From positions 1 through 61,202 of the forward strand of contig PYJC01000059.1 of assembly GCA_003635255.1 (NCBI GenBank): a DNA stretch of 61,202 nt, in the 5' to 3' direction. Numbering within the stretch: position 1 is the stretch's first letter; each line of letters starts with the position of its first letter. A model generated the notes under the pieces. The model was not told where the DNA came from and did not search any database. It saw only the letters and a list, made by a program, of their open reading frames with translations. The position numbers and the translations under genes were made by a program. Of this stretch, positions 36,297 through 44,952 are shown piece by piece. Origin of the DNA: Candidatus Poribacteria bacterium. Its GTDB lineage: Bacteria > Poribacteria > WGA-4E > WGA-3G.

Positions 36297-37742
36297 TTGA
36301 TTCTAAACACAATATTGTGTCTCTTATTATTAGGAAATCTCGTGCTACTCGTTCTCATATACAGGACTATAAAGTCACAACCAAAACATATAGAGCAGGC
36401 TGACTTAGATAAGTTGCAAGATGAAATATCTAAGTCAGAGCGAGAGATTCGATCTGAAGTTAGAACGACTCAAGACTCTACAAGTAAAACGCTTGTGACA
36501 AATATCAGTGAATTAAGCAAAGTCATAAATACTCAACTTCAAGGCGTGCAAACGGCATTTAGTGACAGTTTTCAAGGGTTGCAACAGAGTAATGACAATA
36601 AGCTGGACCAAATAAGTCAAACCGTCACTAATCAGCTCCAAACGACATCTGATACACTCGTGACAACTGTTGGTGAACTCCGCAAAGCACAAGCATCGAA
36701 GCTGCAGGATGTGACGACGGCCACCGACAAATTGACGCAAGCTAACAAAAGCGGTATTGAAGACATCAGAAAAACAGTTGATGCGCGTATACAGGATTTA
36801 CAGACGAGCAACGAAAATAGGTTAGATCAGATGCGCCAAACAGTTGATGACCAACTCCAAACGACATTGGAAAAGCGATTGACAGAGTCTTTCAACATCG
36901 TCAACAAGAACCTTGCAGCCGTTCAAATGGGACTTGGAAAGATGCAAAATCTTGCCACAGACGTAGGAAATCTTCAACGCGTCCTAACAAATGTCAGCAC
37001 ACGCGGCGCATGGGGCGAAGTTCAACTGGGCGCAATCCTTGAACAAATCCTCACACCAGATCAATATCATCTGAACGTACAACCACACACAGGTTCTGAA
37101 AGGGTTGAGTACGCCGTCAGTCTTCCAGGCAATGATGATAACCCAGATACGTGTATCTGGTTGCCAATTGATTCTAAGTTTCCTACGGCTGATTATCAAA
37201 GACTCCTTGATGCTGCTGAGAGAGCTGATAAAGAGGCAGAACAATCAGCAATCCGGTCACTCAAACAAACGGTTCGATCTCAAGCGAAGGATATTAGCAC
37301 AAAGTACATTTCCCCTCCACATACCACAGATTTTGCTATTATGTTTTTGCCAACGGAAGGCCTTTATTCAGAAGTCCTTCGACAGGCTGGTTTAGTCGAG
37401 GAACTCCTACAAACGCGCCGGGTTGTGGTTGCTGGACCAACGACCCTCACTGCCATTTTACTCGGTCTTCGTGTAGGGTTCCGAACGTTAGCAATTCAGA
37501 AACACTCTGGTAGAATCCAAGAGATGCTTTCTGCTATCAAGACAGAGTTTCGTGAGTATAGTCAAGTATTAGGACTCACGCAACGTCACCTACGAAACGC
37601 CGCCAATGCACTTGAAAAGACGGAGAAGCGTTCACAAACAGTCGTCGGGAAATTACAAGATGTTGAAGAACTCCCGATGGAAGAGGCAGCGAAAACGCTT
37701 GGACTTCCAGAAATCGAATTAGGAAACGAGTTATCAGAGTAA
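36297..37742 (+). CDS. rmuC: DNA recombination protein RmuC
   Basis: A 481-residue RmuC: an N-terminal membrane anchor (ILCLLLLGNLVLLVLIY), a long coiled coil (residues 30-220), and the conserved nuclease-like domain (TRGAWGEVQLGAILEQILTPDQY, SKFPTADYQRLLDAAE, GLYSEVLRQAGLVEELLQTRRVVVAGPTTLTAIL). RmuC proteins limit inversion and recombination at short repeats, relevant in a repeat-rich genome. It starts at TTG 36297 with AGAGGAGAT just upstream. It is convergent with the lysine aminomutase gene, and a REP-like hairpin lies between. Confidence 0.92.
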   Translation: MILNTILCLLLLGNLVLLVLIYRTIKSQPKHIEQADLDKLQDEISKSEREIRSEVRTTQDSTSKTLVTNISELSKVINTQLQGVQTAFSDSFQGLQQSNDNKLDQISQTVTNQLQTTSDTLVTTVGELRKAQASKLQDVTTATDKLTQANKSGIEDIRKTVDARIQDLQTSNENRLDQMRQTVDDQLQTTLEKRLTESFNIVNKNLAAVQMGLGKMQNLATDVGNLQRVLTNVSTRGAWGEVQLGAILEQILTPDQYHLNVQPHTGSERVEYAVSLPGNDDNPDTCIWLPIDSKFPTADYQRLLDAAERADKEAEQSAIRSLKQTVRSQAKDISTKYISPPHTTDFAIMFLPTEGLYSEVLRQAGLVEELLQTRRVVVAGPTTLTAILLGLRVGFRTLAIQKHSGRIQEMLSAIKTEFREYSQVLGLTQRHLRNAANALEKTEKRSQTVVGKLQDVEELPMEEAAKTLGLPEIELGNELSE

Positions 37743-37795
37743 TCGATACTAAAGTTCCTTATAGATTACCAAGTTGCAAAGCGTGAAAAAAGAAT

Positions 37796-37821
37796 GGGCG
37801 GGCACGGTAGCCCGCCCCTAC
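37796..37821 (-). repeat. GTAGG-foot hairpin, GGCGGGC stem type
   Basis: On the minus strand GTAG, GGGCGGGC, loop TACCGT, GCCCGCCC: a perfect 8-bp GC-rich stem. It sits between the convergent rmuC and kamA stops and could serve as a terminator for both. Confidence 0.8.
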
Positions 37822-37843
37822 AATAGACATAGATTACCTAAAT

Positions 37844-38899
37844 CTACCAGTCCTCATCAAAGAACGGTGTACTCGGATAACTGTAGACGTTGCCTTCGTA
37901 GTTCTTAAGTTGAATCTCATCGTCATCGAAAGCCACAACGGGATCAGGAATCAACGCGATTTTGCCACCACCCCCCGGCGCATCGACAACATAATGTGGC
38001 ACACCGAGTCCCGATATATGTCCACGCAACGCTGCAACAATGTCTAAACCCGTCTGCACCGCCGTCCGGAAATGATCAGTCCCAACAATAAGATCCGCTT
38101 GATAGATATAATACGGCTTGACCCGAATCCGCAACAACCCTTTCATCAGTTCCACCATCACATCGGGATCATCGTTGACACCTTTCAGGAGAACCGTCTG
38201 GTTACCCATAGGGATACCCGCATCGGCTAACATACCACACGCTTTTTCCGTTTCATGTGTAATTTCACGGGGATGGTTGAAGTGCGTATTAATATAAAAC
38301 GGGTGATACTGTTTCAAAATCGCACACAATTCAGGTGTAATACGTTGCGGTAGCGTCACGGGGACACGCGAACCGATTCGGATGATTTCCAAGTGTTCAA
38401 TCGCGCGTAGCCCGCCGACAATCATATCAATTTTCTTATCCGTTAGCATCAGCGGGTCACCACCGGAGATAATCACATCGCGAATTTCTGGATGCGCCTG
38501 AATATAGGCGAGACCTCTTTCGACGTTATCTTCAGAAATCGAATGCGGATCACCGACTTTCCGTTTGCGGGTACAGAACCGACAATAGATAGGGCACATA
38601 TAGTTAACATAAAAAAGTGCGCGGTCAGGGTATCGGTGCGTAACGTTCGGCACCTCGCTATCGTCTTCTTCGTGGAGTGGATCCTCTACACCTGTACTGA
38701 TTAACTCTTTTGGGTCAGGAACAACCTGCTTCCAAATCGGATCACCGGGTTCCTCTATGAGACTGAGATAATACGGGTTAATACGGATCGGAAATTCTTT
38801 ATGAATCCGCCGCATCTCCTCTAAGTCAACATCGAATGCAGCGGCGAGTTTTTCGGGTGTGTTAACAGTATCCCTAACGAGACGTTTCCATTCTTCCAT
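37844..38899 (-). CDS. kamA: Lysine 2,3-aminomutase (radical SAM)
   Basis: A 352-residue KamA-family radical SAM enzyme that converts L-lysine to L-beta-lysine using PLP. Cluster motif CPIYCRFCT (C102, C106, C109), VIISGGDPLMLTD, RIGSRVPVTLPQRI, YINTHFNHPREIT, NQTVLLKGVNDD, and VVDAPGGGGKIAL, where the last Lys is in place to hold PLP. I start it at ATG 38899 (MEEWKRLVRDTV), since AGGAAGG lies upstream and the longer N-terminus is not typical. It may be a lysine or related (glutamate) aminomutase; the two cannot be told apart here. Confidence 0.93.
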   Translation of the reverse strand: MEEWKRLVRDTVNTPEKLAAAFDVDLEEMRRIHKEFPIRINPYYLSLIEEPGDPIWKQVVPDPKELISTGVEDPLHEEDDSEVPNVTHRYPDRALFYVNYMCPIYCRFCTRKRKVGDPHSISEDNVERGLAYIQAHPEIRDVIISGGDPLMLTDKKIDMIVGGLRAIEHLEIIRIGSRVPVTLPQRITPELCAILKQYHPFYINTHFNHPREITHETEKACGMLADAGIPMGNQTVLLKGVNDDPDVMVELMKGLLRIRVKPYYIYQADLIVGTDHFRTAVQTGLDIVAALRGHISGLGVPHYVVDAPGGGGKIALIPDPVVAFDDDEIQLKNYEGNVYSYPSTPFFDEDW

Positions 38900-38968
38900 A
38901 TAGTGTGTCCTTCCTTTCCGAATTCTGATGCAATGAGTGGTCCCGCGCTGCATCTATAGGATGCAGAG

Positions 38969-39502
38969 TTACGGGGCAGGCGTGTAATTTTCAATCGTCA
39001 CTTTTTCCATGACATCACGTTCACGAAGTGATTCTACGACATCCATTCCGTCAATAACTTTCCCAAACGTAGTGTAGTTGCCATTTAGATGTCCAACGCT
39101 TCTTGGGTCTGAAGTGAGGCAGATATAAAACTGACTGCCGGCTGAGTCGGGGTTCTGTGTCCGTGCCATCGCAATGACACCTTCTTCATGCGGCGGCATC
39201 TTGTCGCGAAGGTCAGGATCTTGAAATTCACCCGGGATTGTCCATCCGGGTCCACCTCTGCCTGTGCCTTCTGGGTCTCCGCCTTGGATCACAAAACCTG
39301 GGACATACCGATGGAATGTTACGCCGTCATAAAATCCATCTTCAATCAACCGAGCAAAGTTCGCTACTGTGGCGGGGGCGGCTTCGGGATAAAGTTCTAT
39401 TATGATGTTTCCTTTTTCGGTTTCTATCGTTACATTAGGCAATTGTTCACTATTGCATGAAATGGCTGTCGCCAAAAACGCACCTAATAGGCTTATTCGC
39501 AT
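38969..39502 (-). CDS. Peptidyl-prolyl isomerase, cyclophilin type, exported
   Basis: A 177-residue cyclophilin. The start MRISLLGAFLATAISCNSE looks like a lipoprotein signal with Cys at residue 16, though the lipobox is imperfect (AIS before C). The core has GNIIIELYPEAAPATVANF, GFYDGVTFHRYVPGFVIQGGDP, GVIAMARTQNPDSAGSQFYIC, and NYTTFGKVIDGMDVV, with the catalytic Arg in FHR and the Phe of SQFYI. It would help proline isomerisation in the periplasm. ATG 39502 is chosen over TTG 39574, since it places the signal at the N-terminus. No good ribosome site is seen. Confidence 0.9.
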   Translation of the reverse strand: MRISLLGAFLATAISCNSEQLPNVTIETEKGNIIIELYPEAAPATVANFARLIEDGFYDGVTFHRYVPGFVIQGGDPEGTGRGGPGWTIPGEFQDPDLRDKMPPHEEGVIAMARTQNPDSAGSQFYICLTSDPRSVGHLNGNYTTFGKVIDGMDVVESLRERDVMEKVTIENYTPAP

Positions 39503-39560
39503 GATTTTGATGTGAAAACCGCGGGTTTTCACGAATTCCTTTTCCGTTTTTTTATTAGAC

Positions 39561-39611
39561 AAAGATTTACGCAAAATTCATTTTATTCAGGAAATTATAG
39601 GCGTAAATCTT
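39561..39611. repeat. Perfect 11-bp inverted repeat element (51 bp)
   Basis: AAGATTTACGC at 39561-39571 and GCGTAAATCTT at 39601-39611 are exact inverted repeats 29 bp apart. The ends resemble the TTACGC ends of the elements at 20640 and 51511. It may be a minimal MITE. Confidence 0.65.
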
Positions 39612-39772
39612 ATTCAAATTATATCGTAAATCTTCGACGAGTATTTCCTATGCGGGACATAAGGGTATTCTCGGCGAAATAAAAGTTGAAGTACATTATA
39701 CACTGATTCAGGTGTGAAGTCAAACAAAATTTGGGACAGTCATTTTTTAAGTATTTATAAAATTTTTTAGCC

Positions 39773-39801
39773 TTGACACGGCAGTTTGGACATGGTATCC
39801 T
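39773..39801 (+). promoter_or_regulatory. Sigma70-type promoter of disA
   Basis: TTGACA (39773-39778), 17-bp spacer, TATCCT (39796-39801). It lies 21 bp before the GTG start, so the leader is very short and contains the TAGGAGG site. Confidence 0.75.
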
Positions 39802-39822
39802 AATAAGTAGGAGGTGGTTGCC

Positions 39823-40923
39823 GTGCGGAACATCTCGACAGAAAATCAGAAGACACGCGAACTGTTAGCAACTTTGAAGTTGTTGTCACCTGGAACCCCT
39901 CTGCGAGAAGGTATTGAGTATATCAGCCAAGGTAAAACGGGTGGACTCATTGTCATTGGCGATACACCGGAAATCTTGGATTTGACAGAGGGCGGCTTTC
40001 GGATCAATTGCCAATATACACCCGCGCGTCTGTATCAATTATCAAAGATGGATGGGGCGATTATCCTTTCCGAGGATATGAAACGAATCGTTCGCGCCAA
40101 TGTGACCCTTAGAGTAGACCCATCTATTCCGTCCAGCGAAACCGGGCTCCGCCATCGCTCTGCAGATAAATTTGCTAAACAGACAGAACACATCGTTCTT
40201 GCTGTATCACAGAGTCGAAATACGCTCACCTTATTTCTTAAAGACCAACATTATATCTTCCGGGAACCTCCAGAATTACTGTCCGGAGCAAATCAAACCA
40301 TGCTCGCACTGACCCAGTACGTTAAGGCAATGCAGAACGCACTTACGATGCTGAATTGGGCAGAATTAAGTGGAAATGTCACGTTAGCGGATGTTGTCAC
40401 GGCTATCCAACTGTGTGAGCGGGTGCGCCGCGCTGAACAGGAATTAAACCTCTATAGGATTGAGTTAGGCACACAGGCGCAATCCATACAACATATCCCT
40501 GAACTCACTACTGAAATTGAAAGCGTGCTTCTGATTACGAAAGATTATTATCATGAAAGCCTCCGAGACGCATCTGAAGCACTTGACAGGATTATAGGGC
40601 TTGATGCGAACAGTCTCGCAAGCCGACGTAATATCAGTGAGGCTCTCGGGTATCCGCGTGATATTCAAAACACTTTTGGGGCTTTTGAACCGCGCGGGTA
40701 CCGAATACTCAGCCAAGTGCCTCGCATGCCGTTCAATATTATTGAAAACATTGTTCACAAATTCAAATCGTTAGATAAAATTTACACTGCCGCTATTGAT
40801 GAACTCGAAGCGGTTGATGGTGTCGGAAAGACAAGAGCATCAACAATAAAGGATACACTCGCGCAAATGAAAACCAGGACCGCCCAACCACACCTCCTTG
40901 CGTTACCTGTGTTTGATGAATAA
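39823..40923 (+). CDS. disA: Diadenylate cyclase / DNA integrity scanning protein DisA
   Basis: A 366-residue DisA that makes c-di-AMP from two ATP and pauses at branched DNA. Cyclase: SKMDGAIILSED with the DGA motif near residues 77-79, and ETGLRHRSAD with RHR near 110-112. Middle: helical linker. C-terminus: HhH DNA-binding domain (AIDELEAVDGVGKTRASTIKDTL). I start at GTG 39823, because TAGGAGG ends 8 bp before; the GTG at 39814 lies inside that site. It is driven by a good promoter. c-di-AMP signalling outside Gram-positive bacteria is less common, but DisA occurs in several Gram-negative-like phyla. Confidence 0.96.
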   Translation: MRNISTENQKTRELLATLKLLSPGTPLREGIEYISQGKTGGLIVIGDTPEILDLTEGGFRINCQYTPARLYQLSKMDGAIILSEDMKRIVRANVTLRVDPSIPSSETGLRHRSADKFAKQTEHIVLAVSQSRNTLTLFLKDQHYIFREPPELLSGANQTMLALTQYVKAMQNALTMLNWAELSGNVTLADVVTAIQLCERVRRAEQELNLYRIELGTQAQSIQHIPELTTEIESVLLITKDYYHESLRDASEALDRIIGLDANSLASRRNISEALGYPRDIQNTFGAFEPRGYRILSQVPRMPFNIIENIVHKFKSLDKIYTAAIDELEAVDGVGKTRASTIKDTLAQMKTRTAQPHLLALPVFDE

Positions 40924-41006
40924 AAGCGTCGACCCGATGCTCTATAGACAAAAAACTGAAAATTGAACTAAGGTCAAATAGAAGAAAATTAATAAGGAGT
41001 CACAAA

Positions 41007-42335
41007 ATGAAACAGTTCATCGCTTCACCGCAGAAGTATAACTTCGCATTGCGTAGGATTTTGATGATCGGGCTGCTGCTCGTTCCTTTCGCTTTTGCAG
41101 GGTGTGGTGGAAAACTCGGAAAAATTGAACCGTCCATAGTGGATACAGCAATCGCAAACGCAGAAGCAGCTATTACAGCAGCAAAAGAGGTTGATGCCCC
41201 GTCGCTGGCACCTGATGCATTTGAAGCCGCAAAATCCAATCTTGAAGCTGCGAAAACAGCCCTCGCAGAAAAAAGAGGGAGTGAGGCACTCCAGCTCGCA
41301 TATCAAGCGGTAGCTGATGCTAAACTCGCACGAAAAAGTGCTATCAACATTGCCAAAAACTCGGAATTGAACGCAGCGATCCTTCAGAAAGAAGCAAAGG
41401 CGGAAGCACTCCGTCAAAAACTCAGCGACAGGGAGTCAGAACTCAAACGCACCCAGTCTGAGATGCAGGAAGTTCGAGGCGAGGAAACGCAATTAAAAAA
41501 GGCAGTTCGCGACCTTCAGAAAAAGAACCGTGAGTTGAGCATTACACATGAAGATTATGGCAAACAGGTTGCTAAACTCCTTAAGACTGTTGAGGAAATG
41601 CAGACACACGGACAGCAGGCGGAAACTGAAATCCGGAACTATGGGAAGGAAATTTCCGCACTCCGTCGTAAACTTGAAATCACTGATAGGATTGTTAAAG
41701 AAGAGGGGTATCAAAAACGGGCAGCTATTGCCGAAGCAGAGTCCCTCAGAAAACAGATTCGCGAACAGGCAGAAATTTATACCAAGAAACTCGCAGCGGC
41801 GAGTCAGCAGGGTATCGAAGCTAAACACGCAGAGTTTCTCAAGCAACAAGCACAAAAAGCGCGCGCCTATGTTGACAGCCAACCACCGCTTTCACCCGCT
41901 AAAACGGGACGTACCTCTCTCTCCACAGCACAGATAGCAGCAGGTAAAACAGCACTCAGTAATTGGGAAAGTGCTTGGCAAAGCGGCAACCTCAATGTCC
42001 ATCTCGCTTACTATGGACCCAACGCCGCCGCCGATAAAGTGGTGATTCGGGAAAGCAAAGAACAGCGCAGTAAAATTGATAGGCAACAACTTGAATCCGA
42101 ACTTCGCCAGATGGGCGCACACGCATGGACGAAGGTCAAAATCGATACCGAAGTCGAAAGTGAGAGCGTCATCGGTATTCAGCAACTCAGTCGATTGGTT
42201 GCGCCTGCTGCTGATGAGAACGCTACCGCACTCTACAATATTTGGATTCGCGAAGTCTGGATGCATCAAGTCGGCAACGACTGGAAAATCCATCACGAAA
42301 TCTGGAAAATTTTTGAGAACGTGCCAGACTTTTAA
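41007..42335 (+). CDS. Lipoprotein: DUF4398 + coiled coil + NTF2-like domain
   Basis: A 442-residue lipoprotein. Signal with lipobox FAFAGCGG (Cys near residue 33); a DUF4398-like helical part (IANAEAAITAAKEVDAPSLA, AFEAAKSNLEAAKTAL); a coiled coil from about 120 to 280; and a C-terminal NTF2-like domain (LSNWESAWQSGNLNVHLAYY, WKIHHEIWKIFENVPDF). This head, coil and NTF2 layout suggests an envelope scaffold; function unknown. The end motif WKI...IFENVPDF is shared with the next gene, so the two are related at their C-termini. AGGAGTCACAAA precedes the ATG. Confidence 0.78.
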   Translation: MKQFIASPQKYNFALRRILMIGLLLVPFAFAGCGGKLGKIEPSIVDTAIANAEAAITAAKEVDAPSLAPDAFEAAKSNLEAAKTALAEKRGSEALQLAYQAVADAKLARKSAINIAKNSELNAAILQKEAKAEALRQKLSDRESELKRTQSEMQEVRGEETQLKKAVRDLQKKNRELSITHEDYGKQVAKLLKTVEEMQTHGQQAETEIRNYGKEISALRRKLEITDRIVKEEGYQKRAAIAEAESLRKQIREQAEIYTKKLAAASQQGIEAKHAEFLKQQAQKARAYVDSQPPLSPAKTGRTSLSTAQIAAGKTALSNWESAWQSGNLNVHLAYYGPNAAADKVVIRESKEQRSKIDRQQLESELRQMGAHAWTKVKIDTEVESESVIGIQQLSRLVAPAADENATALYNIWIREVWMHQVGNDWKIHHEIWKIFENVPDF

Positions 42336-42356
42336 ACTACGAGCGGAGGTTAAATT

Positions 42357-43763
42357 GTGAACGACGTACAAAACCAGCAACACAATCGAAAAAAATTCAA
42401 TATGTCTCGGAATCTGATCTGGGGTGGTGCTATTGCGGCAATCGTTATCGCTTTTATCGCATTCCTCGTGATATTCATGAGTTCCAGTGAAACGCCTACC
42501 GCCTTTTTGGCGAAATGGAAAAGTGCACTTGAATCCAGTGATGCCAAAAAGTATGAAGCACTCTGGGTAAAAAGTGAACGCCAGCGTCCCGATAAAGGCT
42601 ATCAGAATACTGCAAGGCTCCTCAGAAACAGTGTGAACTTCGCAGTTAACCTTGAAGGCAGCGGCCAACCCTATCGAGTCCCTCGATACCCGAATCGCTA
42701 TCGAATTGAAGGGATTCCGGTGATCGCTTACCTGCCCGAAGGTCCCAAAGATCAATTGCGAAATCTTGTGATTGAGAAGAAGGGGATCATCCAACAACGA
42801 TGGAAAATTATACAGGATGAGGTCGTTGGCGAAGGAATTGTCGAGGCAGTGTCTCCTGATTCTACATCGCAACCCAATCGTGTTAAGCCGTCCAACAGCC
42901 CAGTCGCACCGCTTGTACTCGCTTGGAAAGCGGCATTGGAAACGCAGAATGTCAAGACATACACCGACTTGTGGGATAAATCTGCCCGCAAAAAGAGAGC
43001 AGCAAGTTTCCGACGTGCTACAGAATTGATGTCGCAAACCCACGTCGTCGATCTCCAATTCGCCACCTATTCCCCGGTTCCGACGCAGCGGAACCGTCAT
43101 GTCGTTGACGGTATCCGCGTAACTTTGCAGGGCGGCAGTGAGGTCATTGAAACCCACATCCGCACGCTCACTATTGAGAAAAAGGGGTTCTTCAGGCGAA
43201 ACTGGAAACTTGTTAACGATCAGGTCGGTGAGATAGCCGGCGCAATCGCACTCGCAAACACGGAACCGTCCGGTGCCAATACAGTTTCCGGTAAAGAGTC
43301 CGGCGGAATCTTGAATGGCAACGCACCGCCTGATACGCAATTCAAAGTAAGACAAGTTTTGGGGAAATGGCAAGCAGCTTGGGAAGGGAAGGACTTGAAC
43401 ACTTATATGTCTACCTACTCAGACAAAGCCTTGATTACCCGCGTCACCGTGCGTGATGGCAAAGAGACGAAGATTTTCCTGACGAAAAAGCAACTCCGAG
43501 CCAAAATGAAAAAACTCAACACCCTGTACGCTGACATCCAGGTCGTTATCTCTAATCCGCAAATTAACGGGGACCGAGCAACAGCCGAAGTTACGTTCCT
43601 GCAGAAATTTACCGGGACCCCCGCAAGCGGCACCCGGCCCGCTTACTCTGACTACGGCACCAAAGAATTGGATTTGATGGTCGATCCAGCGGATGGACAT
43701 TGGCGAATCTACGGAGAGACATGGAGCCTCTACGAAAATGTCCCGGATTTTCCAAAAATGTAA
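42357..43763 (+). CDS. Membrane-anchored protein with three NTF2-like domains
   Basis: A 468-residue protein: one membrane anchor (NLIWGGAIAAIVIAFIAFLVIF, about residues 19-41), then three related NTF2-like domains (FLAKWKSALESSDAKKYEALW, LVLAWKAALETQNVKTYTDLW, VLGKWQAAWEGKDLNTYMSTY). The first two end with the same IEKKG...W+ pattern; the last ends WSLYENVPDFPKM. It starts at GTG 42357 with GAGCGGAGG upstream, 21 bp after the DUF4398 lipoprotein. A paired role in the envelope with that gene is inferred. Confidence 0.75.
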   Translation: MNDVQNQQHNRKKFNMSRNLIWGGAIAAIVIAFIAFLVIFMSSSETPTAFLAKWKSALESSDAKKYEALWVKSERQRPDKGYQNTARLLRNSVNFAVNLEGSGQPYRVPRYPNRYRIEGIPVIAYLPEGPKDQLRNLVIEKKGIIQQRWKIIQDEVVGEGIVEAVSPDSTSQPNRVKPSNSPVAPLVLAWKAALETQNVKTYTDLWDKSARKKRAASFRRATELMSQTHVVDLQFATYSPVPTQRNRHVVDGIRVTLQGGSEVIETHIRTLTIEKKGFFRRNWKLVNDQVGEIAGAIALANTEPSGANTVSGKESGGILNGNAPPDTQFKVRQVLGKWQAAWEGKDLNTYMSTYSDKALITRVTVRDGKETKIFLTKKQLRAKMKKLNTLYADIQVVISNPQINGDRATAEVTFLQKFTGTPASGTRPAYSDYGTKELDLMVDPADGHWRIYGETWSLYENVPDFPKM

Positions 43764-43775
43764 TTATAAGGTAAA

Positions 43776-44192
43776 ATGCATACTGAGTACCAAACCAAAC
43801 GCAAAATTGAGTTCGCTGATACCGATATGGCAGGGATCGTCCATTTCACACGATTTTTTGTCTTTATGGAATCCGCGGAACACGAGTTTCTGCGGAGTCT
43901 AGGTACAAGTGTCGCAACCGAATGGAATGGAGATAAAATCGGGTGGCCCCGACTCGCAGCTTCGTGTGAGTATCTAAGTCCACTCCGGTTTGAGGATGAG
44001 GTGGACATCCACCTCCAGGTCTCCAAGAAAGGGACCAAGTCGCTCACATATCAATTTCGCTTTACACATCAGGGAACGGATGTCGCACATGGCGAAATCA
44101 CAACGGTCTGTTGTATAACGAACCCAGGTGAAAAACTCCGTGCGATACCTATCCCTGATTTTATTTCAGATCAGATATGCTGTCCACCATAG
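43776..44192 (+). CDS. Acyl-CoA thioesterase (4HBT, YbgC-like)
   Basis: A 138-residue hot-dog fold thioesterase. FADTDMAGIVHFTRFFVFMES near the N-terminus has the catalytic Asp in DTDMAGIVHF, as in YbgC-type enzymes. SCEYLSPLRFEDEVDIHLQV and FTHQGTDVAHGEITTVCC follow. YbgC acts in the Tol-Pal region of many bacteria; here no tol genes are near. It lies 13 bp after the NTF2 gene and 44 bp before the ABC gene. Confidence 0.88.
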   Translation: MHTEYQTKRKIEFADTDMAGIVHFTRFFVFMESAEHEFLRSLGTSVATEWNGDKIGWPRLAASCEYLSPLRFEDEVDIHLQVSKKGTKSLTYQFRFTHQGTDVAHGEITTVCCITNPGEKLRAIPIPDFISDQICCPP

Positions 44193-44235
44193 GGACACTG
44201 TTACAAGCTTCACTTTCCAAAAGATTAGAATAACC

Positions 44236-44925
44236 ATGCAACAACCTCGCCCTGCGACAGCTTCGCTTAAAATATCTCACTTATTCAAAGACTTCGGAGC
44301 CGTCAAGGTGCTGCGGAACATTTCGTTGAGTCTCACAGGCGGTACATCTGTCGTTATCACGGGACCTTCTGGTTCTGGTAAGAGTACGCTCTTACACATC
44401 ATCGGTACCTTAGAAGAACCGTCGAATGGAATTGTGGAGATTAACAATATAAATCCGTTCACCCTCTCTGAACCTGAACTTGCGGCGTACCGCAATTCCG
44501 TGATCGGATTTGTGTTTCAGGAACATCACTTACTTCCGCAATATTCCGTGCTTGAGAATGTGCTGATTCCGACACTTGCCTTCAAACGGGGAACTGACGC
44601 GACCGAGCGTGCCGTTCAGCTTCTAAAACGGGTCGGACTCACGGATCGTCAATCGCACCGACCTGCTGAACTTTCAGGCGGCGAACGGCAACGCGTCGCG
44701 ATTGCGCGCGCCCTTATTAATCAACCGGACATCCTCCTCTGTGATGAACCGACGGGTAATCTGGACACTGCTACGACTGATACCGTTGCCAACCTGCTCT
44801 TTGAGTTGCATCGTGCTGAGAAGACCCTATTGATTGTGGTGACACATAATCTCTCGCTTACCTCGCGCTTTGACCGGCATCTGCAATTGGTGGATGGTAC
44901 TTGCAACATAGAAAGAGATGGTTAA
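44236..44925 (+). CDS. ABC transporter ATP-binding protein (LolD/MacB type)
   Basis: A 229-residue ABC ATPase. Walker A GPSGSGKST near residue 43, Q-loop VFQEHHLLPQYSV, signature LSGGERQRVAIARAL, Walker B ILLCDEPTGNLD and the H-loop VVTHN. The EPTGNLD form and the size are typical of LolD/MacB/FtsE-like ATPases that work with FtsX-type permeases. ATG 44236 (MQQPRPATASL) is preferred, as the longer frame overlaps the thioesterase gene. The partner permease follows 27 bp later. Confidence 0.93.
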   Translation: MQQPRPATASLKISHLFKDFGAVKVLRNISLSLTGGTSVVITGPSGSGKSTLLHIIGTLEEPSNGIVEINNINPFTLSEPELAAYRNSVIGFVFQEHHLLPQYSVLENVLIPTLAFKRGTDATERAVQLLKRVGLTDRQSHRPAELSGGERQRVAIARALINQPDILLCDEPTGNLDTATTDTVANLLFELHRAEKTLLIVVTHNLSLTSRFDRHLQLVDGTCNIERDG

Positions 44926-44952
44926 TACGCGCAACGGACGCGAAGAAAGATT

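Larger units (their letters stand above)
39503..39822. other. 320-bp divergent intergenic region
   Basis: Holds a short inverted-repeat element (39561-39611) and the disA promoter (39773-39801). The rest is AT-rich, with no credible gene. Confidence 0.7.

Noticed and set aside
41892..43373. Long minus-strand ORF of 493 codons
   Set aside because: Shadow of the DUF4398 and NTF2 genes; composition (many Phe, Cys, Arg runs) is not protein-like, and it spans the gap between two real genes.
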